Shown one piece after another: positions 37,195 to 50,792 of a DNA stretch of 64,000 nucleotides (position 1 is its first letter; every line of letters begins with the position of its first letter). The stretch is from Lutraria lutraria (lineage: Eukaryota > Mollusca > Bivalvia > Venerida > Mactridae), in NCBI GenBank assembly GCA_964023205.1, contig OZ026838.1, forward strand, positions 28,609,843 to 28,673,842, read 5' to 3'. The position numbers and the translations under genes are program-made. The notes beneath the pieces were generated by a model. That model ran no database searches. It was not told the origin of the DNA and saw only the letters and a list, made by a program, of their open reading frames with translations.

Positions 37195-39055
37195 TACCAA
37201 ACTATCATAATGCTTAAGTCTGTTAAGTCTTCAAATCGTCCATAATCGATACAAAATTTGTCAACAACAATTTTCAACATATCTGGACTATACTAGTAGT
37301 TCGGTGGATAAAAGTTAAACAAACAGGACACCGACTATAATGGTATACACATGAAACTTATATAATTAAAATACATCCCATCAACAAGTAGAACAAACAT
37401 GCCCAAAATATTAATTATTGGCAATTTTTAACTGAAACACGGTAAATGATTTACAGAAGAAAAAACAACAAATGTTATTTTCTTCAATAGCCTTCGCATA
37501 ATATCCTCCCGGAGTAAGCTCAAAATTGATTAAGTGTCGAACTAGAAATGCAAGATCGCAGATTTTCTCAAGTCCAATCAATATGACGAATAAATGCCAC
37601 CAGACAGATCTATCACATTTTGAAAGCATTGATACAAATAAGACAGAATTGCATTGATAAAAGACTACATGAACTAAGCAGCAATCTGATTCCACACTAG
37701 TCCAATGTGATATATAAGAATAGACCGACAGAACGATAGGACATCGTTACATAACCGACAAATTAGTCTAGAACGATGCTAATATTTCAGTAAGAACAAG
37801 GGTAATCGTTCTCAGACCAAAACGTAGTAATCTTGTCCATAAATTGATACATTTCGTTCCTCATGAATGGTACATCGCAGAAGTTTTAAACAAAATCTAT
37901 TGTTTACCCTCGCCCCCATCTATTTTTCCAAATTCATCCTGACTAAATTTCTATTTGACACCTTTATTTATATATCTTTTTTACCTAAACCCTTTTTTAT
38001 ATATATTCGTTCTACATTCCTAGTTTTTCCATCAACTGTTCTTTGCTTAATTCTCCGCTGTGTTCTAACTATCTCCTTTTTAGTAATCACACGTTCTTCC
38101 TTGAATTACAATATCAAGACGTATATATACGAAGCGCAGACTTAGTGACCTCAATTTGTACCGGATTTTATATTTGTTCTAAAAGCTCTGGCAAATTTGT
38201 CAACTAGATTTACATATACACTAAAGTTTCTCGTATGTTTGAGTAAATAGAAGACATGACTTAGCGAACGCTTGTCTCAGAACTTATTTTACATTTAAAG
38301 CATGGGACCATGATAATTATAACCAATTAATAATAAAGCACAACATTCAAATAATTCGCTAAAAAGTACGAAGAATTAAGTCTAAACAAATTCTCGTGCA
38401 TATATGTTACCAGCACATTTAGAAATGAGTCACGCGCCACGAAGAGACCAACATCTCAATAGAGATACCAGACAGCAATGAATGACAAGCCTTAAGTCTG
38501 AGATTTTGTTGTCAGACATAGCTGCAGTGTTAAGAATCAACAATCGATATTCAATCATACCCTATCACGATACTTAACATCGTGATTTCATCGATTTCAC
38601 AATCATGATCTTCGGTGGAAAGTATTCATTTTGTCAAGAAATTAATAAGTTACCCACACGACGTATTTATCCGCATGTTCTTCTCAACGATGACTGAAAT
38701 AAGCATTAATAACGAATAAGAGGATTTTACACCATTAGTGAGATGTGTTTTCGTGTCGGCGAGATGAAGGGGTCCTGTGGCTTATCGAAGCTATTGTAGT
38801 TTCCATGCAATGCTAATTTATTCTTTCACAACAATCGAACAACTCCTCGCTTGGGAAATCGTCCTGAACGAAAAAAATGAAAAACTACACAAAAAGCTTC
38901 TCCTCTTGAAACACAAGCTATTTATTGAATTGAATCAACTGACTTTTAAGATGTTTCTTTAAGATTTCCAAACTATGTAAGTGTATTAGATAAATTGCTT
39001 TAGAGATAAAGTTTACCATCCATTATGTTTCTGCATATTGTATTATAATATTATG

Positions 39056-39207
39056 TTAGGTTAGATTTCCCTTATTTTAGTTTTAAGCTAGACATGCGTC
39101 CAGAGAACACAAATGCCCCCGCTAACAGATAGGTCAAAAGGCGCCATATCTCCTGTGAAAATGTTTGGATTTTAACGGAAATCGAGCTTGACCTGTATTG
39201 TATCATT
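39056..39207 (+). repeat. Left arm of 152-bp inverted repeat pair
   Basis: This arm begins ttaggttagatttccc and ends gacctgtattgtatcatt. Its reverse complement is present at 40768-40919 with the same length and few substitutions, 1.56 kb away. It includes one copy of atgcccccgc. Confidence 0.8.
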
Positions 39208-39220
39208 TAGACAATATAGA

Positions 39221-39420
39221 CCACGGACGTGGTCCAGTGATAGGGGCCCTGGACTTGTGACCTGGCGATCAGGGTTCGAACCCCAGTCCCTATGTTCGTC
39301 ATACTCCTCTTTGACAATATGACAAAAATGTAGAGTTACCTCGAAACAGGTAAGGTGAACCGGTCGCCGTAAAAAATGAAATGTCGTAGAGAAACGGCGT
39401 TCAACCTATTGTAACGATTA
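39221..39420 (+). mobile_element. tRNA-headed SINE of a second family
   Basis: The head carries an A-box-like gtggtccagtgataggggcc and a B box gggttcgaacccc. The body includes tttgacaatatgacaaaaatg and ggtgaaccggtcgccgtaa. It lies 14 bp after the left arm of the inverted pair, as if inserted beside or into that element. The head and body differ from the family at 17386, 55706 and 58151. No second copy was seen in the window. Confidence 0.65.
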
Positions 39421-40632
39421 GGCAGTATGCTGAATTATTATTGTTTTGATAGGAATGTCAATTAATTTAACTCATTTATCGTAAATCTGAAACGTGTTTT
39501 CCATTAATAGTTCAGCACATTTCGCTAATTCAGATACATGTTTAGATTAAAGGCAAGTGTCATTGTGTAATTATCTAGACAACAAATTACTTCAAGTGTG
39601 ACACGCCGAAGACTACAATTTCTACATTATTCGTTCTTAACATAGATCTGCCAGGAATATCGTATTAATAGCGACAACTCGATCTTAACAAAATCGAGTG
39701 TTAACGGCAGACCGTACTGTATAATTTTATGGTAAGCGACGATGTACCACCTTTATTCAATTTGCATTCATCGATCAAAGACAAGTTTTAAACTTCCAGT
39801 AACTAACTTCTCGTGTGAACAACGATCTACTGTGATCTAGTTAAAGTTCTATGCGTACTTCGCTATTCGAACATTATTGCCTTACAGGGTCCACAACCAA
39901 AAAGCTTCAAGACAAATGAAAACATTGAATCAGAGGACATATCCAGTTAATTGTTACCTTTCTTGTGCTTCATGCCCACAGCTTTCTTAAAAATGTACCA
40001 CCATCAAAACATTATTTTCTTTTGAGAAGGAAGGAGATTATTAAAAAAACAATAAAAGTGTACATGTACATGATTTTTGCTGTTTTCGTGTTTCCTTGCT
40101 TTTGTCACGGATGTGTTGTTTATTTTTGTGGGTATACCCAACATTCTTACACGTTGAAAAATACACTTTATGTTAAACCATTGTGACATATGCTTCGACC
40201 CACAATGGCTATGTGACGGAGCAAATAAATGGGTTTACAAAAGAAAATTACCATCATCACAACTGATCACGTATTCTTCTGTGATATGCATTAATGATTA
40301 AGACGTCTGTTGACTCAAAAGTTCTTCCCAGTGCGAAGTAACAAGTAATCACATTGAGTGAGGAAGAACTGCTGCCAAAACATCGAATAGTCACGATACC
40401 ATGAAATACATTATTAAAACCCCCAGTGATAGTTTTAAATTAGCTATCCAGTACTAAAGTTACATGTTATGTTAACCATTCATTGATTGGTGCAAGTATC
40501 AAATATTTCTCTGCAACCACAATCGATACAAGTGTTCTACAAGTCTCCACAGAAATCTTCTATACCGTTCATTTCTACAGATGATTCTACTTGTTTGATA
40601 GTTGCAGGGAAACATCGCAGCGATTAGTTTTT

Positions 40633-40862
40633 ATGCCCCCGCCATTCGAAATGGCTGATGAGCATAAAGTTTTAACCCTGCCCTTCTATTCGTTCAAAGT
40701 TTGGTTTCTGAGCGATAACTCAAGAAATATGGCATGGATTGGGTTCATATTTTACATGAAGATGTATAATGATACAATACAGGTCAAGCTCGATTTCCGT
40801 TAAAATCCAAACATTTTCACCGAAGTTATGACGCCTTTTGACCTAGCTGTCAGCGGGGGCAT
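40633..40862. mobile_element. Short element bounded by ATGCCCCCGC inverted ends
   Basis: The 10-bp ends atgcccccgc (40633-40642) and gcgggggcat (40853-40862) are exact inverted copies 230 bp apart. The right end lies inside the right arm of the larger inverted pair. The 70-codon open frame crossing this interval has no recognised similarity and is probably non-coding. Confidence 0.5.
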
Positions 40863-40919
40863 TCGTGTCCTCTGGACGCATTTCTAGTTTAAAACTAAAA
40901 TAAGGGAAATCTAACCTAA
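40768..40919 (-). repeat. Right arm of 152-bp inverted repeat pair
   Basis: Reverse complement of 39056-39207: it begins aatgatacaatacaggtcaa and ends ggaaatctaacctaa. The homologous sequence stops at the ttaggttag end in both arms. Confidence 0.8.
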
Positions 40920-43900
40920 CCCGGAGATGAAGCCATGTACAGCACCTGGCATAGTCAGCTAACAGACAATTTGGTAAAGCCATACATTGCACAACATCGT
41001 ATAACAGTTTTGATACTAATACATAGACTACTATTCCAAACAAAAGAGTATTCAGAAATAATTGAAAAGGGTTCAAACGCAGTACCAATACTGTAAGATA
41101 TTTATATCTTGCAATACAACGGTCCAAGCTTCATTGCTCTGAATTTATTCTTAAATCACCCTATTCCATTACTTTATTTTTCACTTGTATTGCTGGTCCC
41201 ACCGAATAAGACATTCATAAACCATTGTCTCCTTATTGGATTTAACGTCAATAACATGTATGTGGTTAGCAACATTAACAGAGTCTTCTTCAATGTTTCT
41301 AAAAACATATTTATTTCAATTGTTAATAACATATCATGTCTAAGATGTTCTCAATTTGTGTGCAAGTAATTTCAACTCATAGTTAGTAGTCTGTTTAAAG
41401 TATGTATTAAAAGTAAGTATATAATTGCTGTATTATGGTTTTCAGTTAGGTATCTTTGGACATTATACAAATGTGGTTGTGTGATATATGTATCCCAGAT
41501 GATCAATAACATTTAATATGCAAGATAAGCTCAAATACACATGATCGCACTTTGCATTGTAAGGTTGCGTTAATTGGTTTAAGTGCATTTTGCCATTTGT
41601 TTAATATTATTTGCTGGTTCATTAAATTGATCCAAACTCCTTGTAGCGTTAAGACAGCAGACAGCTCCTTATAAATTGTTAATGTTTATTAGTTGTTTTG
41701 TGTCGTGCTGTTCGTGTTGTTTAAACATGTTTTTATTGTGTTGTGATAGTTGTGTTTTGTTCTATAAAAAATGTTTGTGTTATTTTTATCTAATTGTGTT
41801 GTTTTCTTCTGTTTTTTACTTTTTTTATCTATTGTTTTGGAGTTTTTCAAAATGTTGGTGGATAAATGTTAACGTTGTATAGTCTTGCCTTCATTGTAAT
41901 GTATTGTTTTGTGAACTATGTCCGGTAGATGGTTGATTTGTGGATGTTTTGCTTACAATCGAAGGATTGAATTGTCTTGAATGCTTATGATTTTTAGTCG
42001 AAATATAAATATATAAAAGAAGCAACTACAAATGATTCGAAAGTAAAATGAGGCATAAAAAACTTACTACAACAATCATGTTATGTTATGTGTGATATAT
42101 TCTGTGTTCGTACCAGATATTACATAGAATACATTATACTATACTCATATGATTTTCCCTTTGTGTACTCAGGCATTCGATTAATACTGGATTACTTTTT
42201 CACAAACACATGGCACCTATACAATGTTTTATCCTTCGGGTACAATATCAAAATGGCGGCTTAAGAACATATGGCTCCGAACATTTTAAAGGTCGATTAT
42301 CAAGGGACTTGGGATCGTGGAAAAATACTGCGCTCTACAACACGATTGACATTCATCATCTAAGAACACTTCCAATGCCAACTGAATTAAGAATAAAATT
42401 AGCTATGGCGATGTCAACTATTTAGATTTTATTTCTTCCAATTATTTCGTCCGAGTCAATTGTGATTTGAATGATTTCATTCTTGACTTACATTTTTGGT
42501 ATCCACAACTTAATGCTCTTAAAGCAGAAAAACGCTGACTATAACTTAAGAGACAAAATCTTACAGGTCGAGGTAATTGAAGAAAACATTATCTAGAACA
42601 GATACACCGCTAGGATTAAATTCCAGAAGTTAGAACTAAAGTATCATAAGATCAAAAAACGACCGTAGTAGAATAAAAGGGATTGACATTATTGAATGTC
42701 TCTCGCCCGTTCTCTTTCCATGGACCTAGACCAAGTAAAAGGATTTTCTGTCATTGAATACAGTATCTACATGCTTTACGACATGAGCACATGCAATCTT
42801 ATTGATCGGTTTGACGAGATGCAAACCAGTGGCATTTATGTGACAGCTCTATGTACTATTGCCAAGCGGCATGTAGGGAGTGTGACAACTCTAATTCGGT
42901 ACCAATTCCCTCAGTAAATTTTCCCAGCTATAAATACAAAGGTATTGGCGTACAAAGCTCACTGACAAATTGCGACATATAGATATTTTTTGAAACCACA
43001 AAATAATATTTTTACCTTTGTAACAGAAGCTGTTGATTCCACACCAAATACATGTATTTACATGGGTTCTCAACAGAAGGTTAAGCAGTAATAAATTCTG
43101 AACATTCCCATAATGTTCATTAACCGAAATTCGCAGTTGGGATATTTTGTGTATGAGTATTTTTCTTCGAATCCTTTTTACCAAGCTTAAAGAGAGAGGT
43201 GGGGATAAAAGATAAAGGAGTGAGAGTTTGAAATTGAGGAAATTGTTAAAAACGACCAAGATAGCCGAAGTAATGAAACATCTAGTATAATGTTTGTCTA
43301 CACAAATACCATTAATGTACTAAAATGCGCCTTTTCGATGATGAAAGAATAAATAAAGTAATCATGCAGACTTTTTGCATTGTAAGCGTCTACTCTATCG
43401 CGCCTTAGGACACATAAAGACAAAGATAAATACAAACTTGATTAAATATGATAGACTATCAAGTTTCCATAGACTTTTGCTATAACAAGGCATCACATTA
43501 CATTACAAAAAGGGATTCTTGTCGGGACTGTAATTCTATATTATATGTTGTTGTGTATGTGAACCATGCTGATTGAAAATTATTCTGATTTATATAAGAA
43601 AAGACTAAATATCTGCATTGATCAAGGTTACAATTGTACGTGTATGGTTCTTATGGTCACTGCTTAAACAGGGCAACCGGAAATAGTTTTTATAATGTGG
43701 TTCTTTTCTTAGTACAAAAATTGAAGGTTTCCATAAAGGAGGTAGATGTAAGCAGCGACCCCTAAAAAACATTTCCTTTTTCAAAAAACCTTTCCTGGTT
43801 TAACACGTAAGAAGATTATATTTATATACGTTATCCCAACTACATGTACATGCTATTTCTCCCCTTTGTTAGAGTACAATATTACAGACCACCCATGTCT

Positions 43901-44189
43901 GCATACTAATCAGGAATTCTAAAACATGAGCGAAGACATAAACACAATTATAATAAAAAGGGTTAAAACATTCTACTCCAACCACTATGTATTCTTCTAG
44001 ATTGTTTGAAATTTATTTGTTACAACTTAACACAATGATTATTTATCAATAATGTACAGTTAATCCTGCAACCACCTCCGATACATACTCGTATACTATG
44101 TTTGAATAGATACAAGGCACGAAACGATTAATGCTTGTCTCAGCGTTTAGTTAACATTGAAAGCAGACACTATCGTGATGTACAACGTA

Positions 44190-44357
44190 CAATCAAACCT
44201 GTATTCGCCGTCAACTATGAAAAATAGGTTACTCAGTGAATGAAGAGCATTTTTTAAAAAAACATCATTAATAATTTTGAACAAAAAGGCCACCTGTGGA
44301 AAAGCCCACATTATGTCTTTCCTAAGGGTGGCCTTTGTTGACATGTTTGACTGACTG
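44190..44357. mobile_element. Non-autonomous inverted-repeat element, copy 2
   Basis: The left end is caatcaaacctgtattcgcc, and the right end read in reverse is cagtcaaacatgtcaacaaaggccacc, giving an imperfect terminal inverted repeat. The ggccacc units and the cagtcaaa end match the element at 34811-34979. There is no coding capacity of its own. Confidence 0.45.
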
Positions 44358-47300
44358 CATGTAATCACATATCAGTTGTGACACATCACGACTGACAAGT
44401 GAGTCACCTAGGTGCACCATGACTTTGAGACACGAGATCCGCTTGAATTATTGATTACACGTAACACATTGTTTTAACACCGACAAAGATTTTTTCTGTA
44501 GATACAGAAGTGAAATAATGGAATGTCAATAAATAATGAGTCCATGCTTACTGAAATGGTTCGAACACAATATGTAAATGTTTTAAAGTAGTGCATGCGT
44601 CAAACAACCGACTTCTAACTCATCTTGGTACAATTCTGCCGTGATTGTGTAATATTAGGATGAATGCTAAAACCATGAATTCTTTAAGAAAAACGGCAAT
44701 CATAAACATGAACAACAACAATTCCAATCATGTATGAAATATGTACGAGATGCTTTTTCTACAGATGGAAAATTGGCAATAAACAAAAAGGTTTGCTGCG
44801 CCGTTTTTTGGAAGTTGTGATCACTAAAGCTAACAAATGTTTGTCTGTTTGCACACAGTACTAAGCTCAATTTCAGTCCAAATGTCGAGGCTTTACTTTG
44901 TTCCTGTCTTGCTCGTAAAATTTCGTAGTGTGTATTTTATTGTTCGTGTTGACATGTGTCTGAATATTTTGTAGAAGTTTATGAGTTGTTTCCATCAGAG
45001 AAATGGTAACAACAAGTCTGATTGTTAACTAGCTACTTTTCACACTATGACTGTAGTTGGTGAAATTTTGTGCCAGAGACCACTCGGTGAATTATCCTGA
45101 ATAATGTTCCTGTAATGGTTTTTGTTGAAACAAAGACAGAAAGCTTCTTCCGGGCTAACAACTGTAACAACTAACTGATTTCCATCCATTTTTAGGAATT
45201 AAGTACAGCAAGTCATTATTTTTTCTAATGTTGGATGCACGTAACATGCGTAGTACACAAATAGGTTTCTAAGCTGAAAGAAGTTTAGGTAACCGATGGA
45301 AAGCAAATATTTGGTGATCCTGAAACTTCTTAGTTTGTACTTGTAAGCAATCAGAGGTTACTTACATTGATATGATGATGATCCAAGTTTGTACTTAGCC
45401 AGAAACTTTACTGATATTGCAACTTTATAGACCTATCAAATGCAAATGAGCTAGGGTATACGAATTCGTGTCTAATCCAAGATGTTTGCATACAAATAAA
45501 TTACATATTAGCAACCTACTATATTGAATTCAGAACATTTATAGCATCCTCTTAAGTAATAGCACCATGATATCCGAATTGTCTAGGAGAAGTTCTGCTT
45601 GGTTAGAAAGTATTATCTCCTCGCAGTCAAAAGTGAGCGTGAAGTACATGCTGATAATACATATAATGTGCATGTGACTGATATAGATACTTTGAGCTTC
45701 ACATCCAAAGATTAATTTAATATGGACATCTATTTTTATTGATGTAATCCATTTACGTTAACAGGATGGTCTTTGGATGTTTTTTGCGAAGGAACTATTT
45801 TGAATCCTTGGCATTTAATCCAGACGTGACGACAGTAATGAGCAAATCTTTCATGTACGTACATCAGAGCTAATTAACACTGTCACGTTGTGGTCACTGG
45901 AACATTTAATAGTCAAAACAGTCTGGTTGTTTTAGTAAAAAAAGAAATAACAACACACACAAAAAAAAACATTACTAGTATATTATATAGGTGCGTATGT
46001 CTATACGTGTTGTTCTGACGTCACTAGTTTTGTGGAATAAATAAGGACACAGTTTTTATGTGACCGTAGATGGTATGTTTGTAGATAGACGTCGGCGAGA
46101 CGTTCATAAATAATCATTCGTATATAGAAAGGTATAGCCACTAATTAAAGCAGTAAATCTATTTAGAACAAATAGCATAGTATACATCACCTATGCTACA
46201 GTTTTATTTCCAGAAGAGTTACTACAAGGCGTATGAAATATTTACGAACACAATCTCGAGAAATCACGAAGATTTACCTAGTTGCTACAACCTTCAAGTT
46301 ACCAGACGATTCCTACCAAAGAGATCTCAAACCTAACACCGGGAATACGTCTGCTGGTATTATCAACATCTTCGGTCGCAATTTATTAGCTTTAATAGTT
46401 CGTGTGTTTTATGGTCATGGTCTTTGAAAATGTATCCAATGCGCTACTAATTACTTACAAAACAGTCATTGTGATGATTGTGTTTTAAAAAAAAATCCTT
46501 TCGCCTTACTTATTCAATGTATACGATATATACACAAATGTAGTCAGGGCCTGTCGAAGGAGCCATGACCCGCGTCATTGGACCTTTGGCCTAGGTGTTT
46601 TTGGACGCTACATCAAAGTACTGTTCGATTTTTGATGTACTCAAGGATAGACAATATCACTTAATAGGTGGAAGCAATTGTTTTTCACGGTAACTGACCT
46701 AGAAAAGGACCACACGGACTGTATATGTGACAGATTTGTTACGAATGCGATAATATTAGTAACAATTAAATAAAAAAAATTGACATCCATCACAAAATAT
46801 ATACGTATCTGCTTGATTTATGCTACCTCTTTCTTATTTAAAACACGATTTTGAAAATACTTACTTTACTAAAATAAAAAAGAGGTTGAAAAAAGACATT
46901 CACATTTTCTTAACAGTAAGTACATACAAGCGTATTCTTTAGGGAATAAATCCGACATCATTTAGAACTTCAAACCATGGGTTGCATTTTATGATGTTCA
47001 GATAATGCATCCACAAAATACTCATCTTAAAGAAGCAGAGATTTGCCAATTCTTTATATAGACACTTGTTCAGTTGTTTACTTGTCTTTTCCTAGTTTTA
47101 TCTAACTAAAATATCATCGCAATACACGTATCAGCAGAGAATGTCCATTACATGTTTATAATCGTGCATCCACAATCTGCGTGATATTGCCATTCTAGTT
47201 ACTACTTAGCATCAAGTTAAACAGAATACTGAAATAATCCTGTTAAAAAACATCAACAACATAATACCGGTGTATTTATAACTTAAATGCTTAGACTTAG

Positions 47301-50300
47301 CAACAAAACTCCTAATTTGTATACAATATACAAGAACACAAACAGGTCACACTGAGGCTGATTTCCACCATCGAGATTTTCTTTATGATTAAATGCTAGT
47401 AAATGAATCCACACGTAAATGCTACGAATCATTAAGATTCGGAGAGAATATACAAATACGTACCGAATTGCTGTAGACACCTCAGGAAAGCCTTAATTTA
47501 GAGAATTATTAATCTTCTCTAGAAAAAAGTTGAAAAAATTCAATATTTAATAATGATGTTTTAATGACGTGTTAGGCGCAGACAAAGTGATGTAAATTTC
47601 ATTAGCCTAATCAATAGCTGGAGAGATCTAACCTAGTTACGCAATCAAATTCACCATGTCGCAAACTTAGTAGCGAAAGGTCAAAAGAGAGCACAGTTTT
47701 TACATACATTATAACGAAACTTGATTGAAAGTATATATATAGAGAGATATATCTTATATGCACTGATTATGGGTTTAGGTTTGCCTTCTACAATATAGTA
47801 AGGCGGAAGTGGACTAAAATGTCGATTGAATAATCGGTTTAACTGATACTGCCGACCTGCAGATTCTTTGATGCATGTACAGATTTTACAAGGATCAATA
47901 CTGATGTTTACGTTGCCCTTGTAATTAAATCTCTTAAAACAGAGCAACGTACTAACACTATATTACCACATTTTAACTTTTATGATCAAAGTTGATCAGG
48001 CGTCCAAGAGATTCTAACACTAATGGAATTAGTTCGGCGTATTAAGTCACACACCTCTTTCTTGTAGCACCGACTTAGTACTTGGTCTTCCAGGGACACT
48101 GCGTCTGAATTTGACATTTGTTTATTTCTTAGGAGCTCTTATGTCAGTATCTGCGTAAAAGGGATTTGAAGATTAAAATGTATGAATTGTGTGTTAAAAC
48201 TGTTACATTTTGAAGCGATTTACAATTTACATATTAATCATACGATGACAGCATCAGTTAGTTCGTCAACTTTACATGCTTGATGGTATCTTAACCATCT
48301 ATGACGATTACTCATATTTCAACAATGACACAATGCGTCAATATAAAATATACCTACTTACAATTATTTTATTGCGATCAGAAATGTTGCAAACCTCGAT
48401 TTGAATTTTACTTGGAAGACAACAAAACAGGCGTTCGCCAAAATAGTATTTTCTTGTTTCTAATGCAACACCGCCAGGAAGATGTATCGTTAAATTCTCG
48501 TTATTTTGGTTTCTTGGCAATGATATCTCGTGATTTTCGAGAATTCCGCCCGAGACATTCCGTCGTCTGCAAACATCTTTAGAAGATTTTATATATCGTT
48601 TTTATTTACATTCAGAAAATTTAGACCATCTTCGGGAAAAGAAGCTTCAGTTATTTCGTATCATAACGGAGACACGTATTCGAGAGAATAGAAAACGCTT
48701 AGAAAAGCCATGAGCTGCCTAAAGATCCTGTATGTTATAAATACTTGGTAAAGTACTCGCAATTGACAATATTATATGTCCCATCGTAAAACAGTAACGA
48801 AAATGTAGAAATTTTGATAATATCCTACCATAAAAACGGAAACTTAAACTCACAGCGCGAAACACGTCATCGTTTCACAAGACTGGTCACGTGATTAAAT
48901 AAGCAAAACAAACATGGGCGCTGATAAAAGCAGTTCGACTAGAACAGTACGTGATTTGTTGATATTCTTCGATAGGCTTCGTTATTTATTCCAATTCTCA
49001 AATTAATATGATCGGATTGATTATTTTTCTTGTCCGCCATGTTTGTTTACGTAAAGACGTAAAGTTTAGTTCAGTTGTCACGTGATACTACCAAATTTTC
49101 ATATAGAGGATGTCACATCCAGCTAGTGATACTGTTGGTGTTTTCCAACGATTTCTTAGTGCGGGAGTGGGTTTAAACTGTCCTTTGAAGAATAACTTTA
49201 ATACACACATTATGCTTATATAAATCTATTGCAAGTGATAATTCATCTTTAATGTTGATGTCACCTTCGTGATACTACGTTCCATGAAGTCGATCCCTAG
49301 GACATTTACCGAATAGACTCATATCAGCGCATGTAAACTTGACGTCGAATTAATACATGCATATACGAGTACATCTACCTAGTCAATATTGTAAGAATCC
49401 AAACGTATCTCTAAACAAAATGTTTGTCAAATCGTTTCTAGACTCAATGTAACAAGTATACAAGTAAACAGCTTTCATTGTTTTCTTCTCTTAATTGCTA
49501 TTGCTTCCGTATTGGAAGGAAGTCATTACCCTCATGTTAGTAAATAATCATATTTACACGAAATACCAAACCATCGAGTACATAAGGGGATAATCAAAGG
49601 GTAATTAAACAATTAACAGTATCTCGATTTCCAAATAGTTTTATAACCCTCAAGTCAGCAGTAATATTTGTCAGACAACTATAATTGACTTTACGACGTT
49701 GTCTTGAAATTAACACGGCTTTTCAAGAAAAGGAAGAAGTTACCCTCTTTTCTCGTCCTGTCTCAAACACTAATACATGTACAGTACAGCTTGTCCAGGG
49801 CGGCCCCTTCTTGAGCAACAGTCTCCCTTTAACAACGGCGTGATTTTCCCCTCTGCACGATTTAACTACAAGTCTATCTCTCTAGAGCAACAACCTCTCA
49901 ACAACGGGTGTTGCTTTGGAGAGGTGGCATTTCAAAATTATTTTTTGCTCGATTGTTCTTGGGAATACATAAACGCAACATATGATCAATGGTGTATGAA
50001 CTCCGATCGTTCTTCATTTCTTCTTCTATTGACGTTAAAAGAAATGAATAACGTTTAATGGGGGTATGAACAAACAGAATTATGTGAAGATAAACAAATC
50101 GGGTTCCCCAGTGATGTATTTACACAGTATATGCCTGCAATCAGATTAAAATCATATCCTCCAAAGGCAACGTTTAAAATAATTAAGGAAATCCGTGAAT
50201 TTGAGTCACACTGATAGACTTGTGATGTGTTTTAAATCGATGTAAATGCTCCGAGGCATTTTCTGCAAAGCTGTTCTAGGACAAACAGTCTCGAGAATTA

Positions 50301-50522
50301 CATTTCATCATTATATGGCTGTCTGTTCTATCAGTTCTGTTATATATGTTTAAGGTGTTTTTTGTGTTGTGGAAAGCAATGGTCAAAGTACTAAGTAACA
50401 ATACACGAATTGTGAGTTTTCCGTAAATTAAGGTTTTATTTCTATGGGGTAGTACTTGGACATTAGGTCAATGAAAATGAAAGGAAACTAATTTTTGCTT
50501 AATTTAAAGGTCATGGCGTACT

Positions 50523-50630
50523 GGCGGATAAATTTCATCTGCTCGCAGAATCGCATCATGAACTCGAAGTGAATTTAATGGCCATGGCGGATAAATTTCA
50601 TGTGCTGGTACCATCGCATCGTCTTTATAG
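50523..50630 (+). repeat. Direct duplication with about 65-bp period
   Basis: The block gcggataaatttcatctgct and its near copy gcggataaatttcatgtgct are separated by 65 bp. Each is preceded by a ggtcatgg or ggccatgg block and followed by catcgcatc. It lies about 160 bp before the possible gene at 50793. Confidence 0.6.
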
Positions 50631-50792
50631 ATTGAGACTATTGTGAGCATTAGTGGAATAATGTTTTATTTATTGGTGAAACACCGAAACTACGCTGAAA
50701 TCCATAATATAACTTTCCTTGTTGTTCTAGTTGCTTAGCAATAGTTTTTATCAGTTCAAGAAAAAGCACGAACATAGACTCGTGAATCTTTA

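Larger units (their letters stand above)
30669..50792. other. Long stretch without recognisable genes, repeat-bearing
   Basis: About 20 kb upstream of gene D in which no coding exon could be supported. Short open frames of 60-122 codons occur at about the rate expected by chance in sequence this AT-rich, and none has a recognised motif. Repeats found are listed separately: an inverted-repeat element at 34811-34979, a MITE-like element at 36995-37194, the inverted pair at 39056-40919 with a SINE between its arms, a relative of the first element at 44190-44357, and a 65-bp direct duplication at 50523-50630. A first exon for gene D, or one shared by the array, might be here but was not seen. Confidence 0.55.

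Noticed and set aside
41850..41875. NVGG encoded on the plus strand (aatgttggtgga)
   Set aside because: Opposite strand to the channel genes and followed at once by TAA, with no T1 sequence around it. Chance match.
42891..43259. Minus-strand frame of 122 codons
   Set aside because: About one frame of this length is expected by chance in 64 kb this AT-rich. It has no motif and a low-complexity leader.
49777..50058. Plus-strand frame of 93 codons with an internal LEQQ-x-NNG duplication
   Set aside because: The duplication comes from a repeated DNA word (gagcaacagtctc / gagcaacaacctc, each followed by aacaacgg), suggesting repeat-derived sequence. No other support for a gene.
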